Of a stretch of DNA of 6,502 nt, positions 6,335-6,502 are shown piece by piece. Source of the stretch: an uncultured Ruminococcus sp. (GTDB lineage Bacteria; Bacillota; Clostridia; Oscillospirales; Ruminococcaceae); NCBI GenBank assembly GCA_946612185.1, contig CAMOEP010000134.1, forward strand, positions 1 to 6,502, written 5' to 3'. Numbering within the stretch: position 1 is the stretch's first letter; every line of letters begins with the position of its first letter. The notes under the pieces were generated by a model that saw only the letters and a list, made by a program, of their open reading frames with translations, ran no database searches and was not told the DNA's origin. The position numbers were made by a program, and so were the translations under genes.

Positions 6335-6363
6335 TTGACAAACGTGTAAAAATGATGTATAAT
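6335..6363 (+). promoter_or_regulatory. perfect-consensus sigma-A promoter for the gene at 6452
   Basis: TTGACA (6335-6340) and TATAAT (6358-6363) are both exact consensus hexamers with the ideal 17-base spacer. Transcription should begin near 6370, giving a leader of about 80 bases before the ATG at 6452. This is the strongest promoter in the window, which suggests high expression or control by repression or by the leader. Confidence 0.9.
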
Positions 6364-6367
6364 AACG

Positions 6368-6417
6368 ACAGTACGGTTGAACTGTACATAGGTTCAGCAG
6401 AACTCCTGCGCTGCTGA
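6368..6417 (+). promoter_or_regulatory. structured 5' leader upstream of the edge gene
   Basis: Two hairpins are possible in the leader: ACAGT (6368-6372) with ACTGT (6381-6385), and the stronger TCAGCAG (6394-6400) with CTGCTGA (6411-6417) around a 10-base loop. A competing fold, GTTC (6392-6395) with GAAC (6400-6403), overlaps the second. No T-run follows, so it does not look like a terminator, and I do not recognise a riboswitch class. It may simply stabilise the mRNA. Confidence 0.4.
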
Positions 6418-6451
6418 GAAACATGATATTCGGTTTATATGGAGGTTAATT

Positions 6452-6502
6452 ATGGACTGGGTAACAATTATACCGATCGCAATTGCGGTGGTACTTATCA
6501 TC
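6452..6502 (+). CDS. start of an unidentified gene with an N-terminal membrane helix, cut by the window edge
   Basis: ATG at 6452 has an excellent GGAGG at 6441-6445, spaced 6 bases away, behind a consensus promoter and leader. Only 17 residues are visible, MDWVTIIPIAIAVVLII, continuing open to the edge. They form the start of a hydrophobic helix with almost no preceding charged region, which suggests an N-terminal membrane anchor or the first helix of a membrane protein. RNase Y and several other anchored proteins start like this, but 17 residues cannot identify the family and I assign none. Confidence 0.8.
   Translation, partial: MDWVTIIPIAIAVVLII

Noticed and set aside
6206..6424. 72-codon minus-strand open frame in the gap before 6452
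   Set aside because: It runs antisense through the tandem repeat, consensus promoter and leader. Its translation has no domain, and those regulatory elements explain the region better.

Overview
The window reads as chromosomal DNA from a low-to-moderate GC Firmicute, most likely a Clostridia/Ruminococcus-type bacterium. The basis is AGGAGG-type ribosome binding sites, sigma-A-like promoters with 17-base spacers, AT-rich intergenic DNA around GC-balanced genes, a Firmicute-style lipoprotein with DxDxDxxxE repeats, and a SpoIVFB-like protease. The taxonomic placement is inference from style, not from a marker gene. I see no mobile element, CRISPR array, tRNA or rRNA.

Layout from left to right: (1) 1-251 holds no supportable gene. 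(2) radA, a complete DNA repair/recombination ATPase, runs leftward (252-1625). (3) A secreted lipoprotein with two related Asp-rich motifs, starting at TTG, runs leftward (1717-2730) from a good promoter; the 91 bases between it and radA contain two hairpins. (4) A divergent rightward pair (2945-3214 and 3187-3666) encodes a small acidic one-helix membrane protein overlapping a very short M50 (site-2/SpoIVFB-like) membrane metalloprotease. (5) A 17-bp perfect inverted repeat at 3668-3713 separates this pair from the convergent gene. (6) 3720-6038, leftward, encodes a 7-helix membrane protein with PAS-like, degenerate GGDEF and apparently intact EAL domains, a likely c-di-GMP phosphodiesterase. 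(7) The 413-base gap 6039-6451 is rich in regulatory sequence: a leftward promoter for the EAL gene, a 32-bp tandem repeat carrying short dyads, a further dyad, and a perfect-consensus rightward promoter followed by a structured leader. (8) A gene running off the right edge begins at 6452.

The genes do not form one pathway. radA is housekeeping. The lipoprotein, the protease pair and the EAL protein all belong to the cell envelope, and each looks separately transcribed, except that radA may be reached by read-through from the lipoprotein gene. The parts most worth a second look are the miniature protease pair, the repeat-bearing control region before 6452, and the long inverted repeat at 3668-3713. 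Nothing here amounts to a clearly new system.
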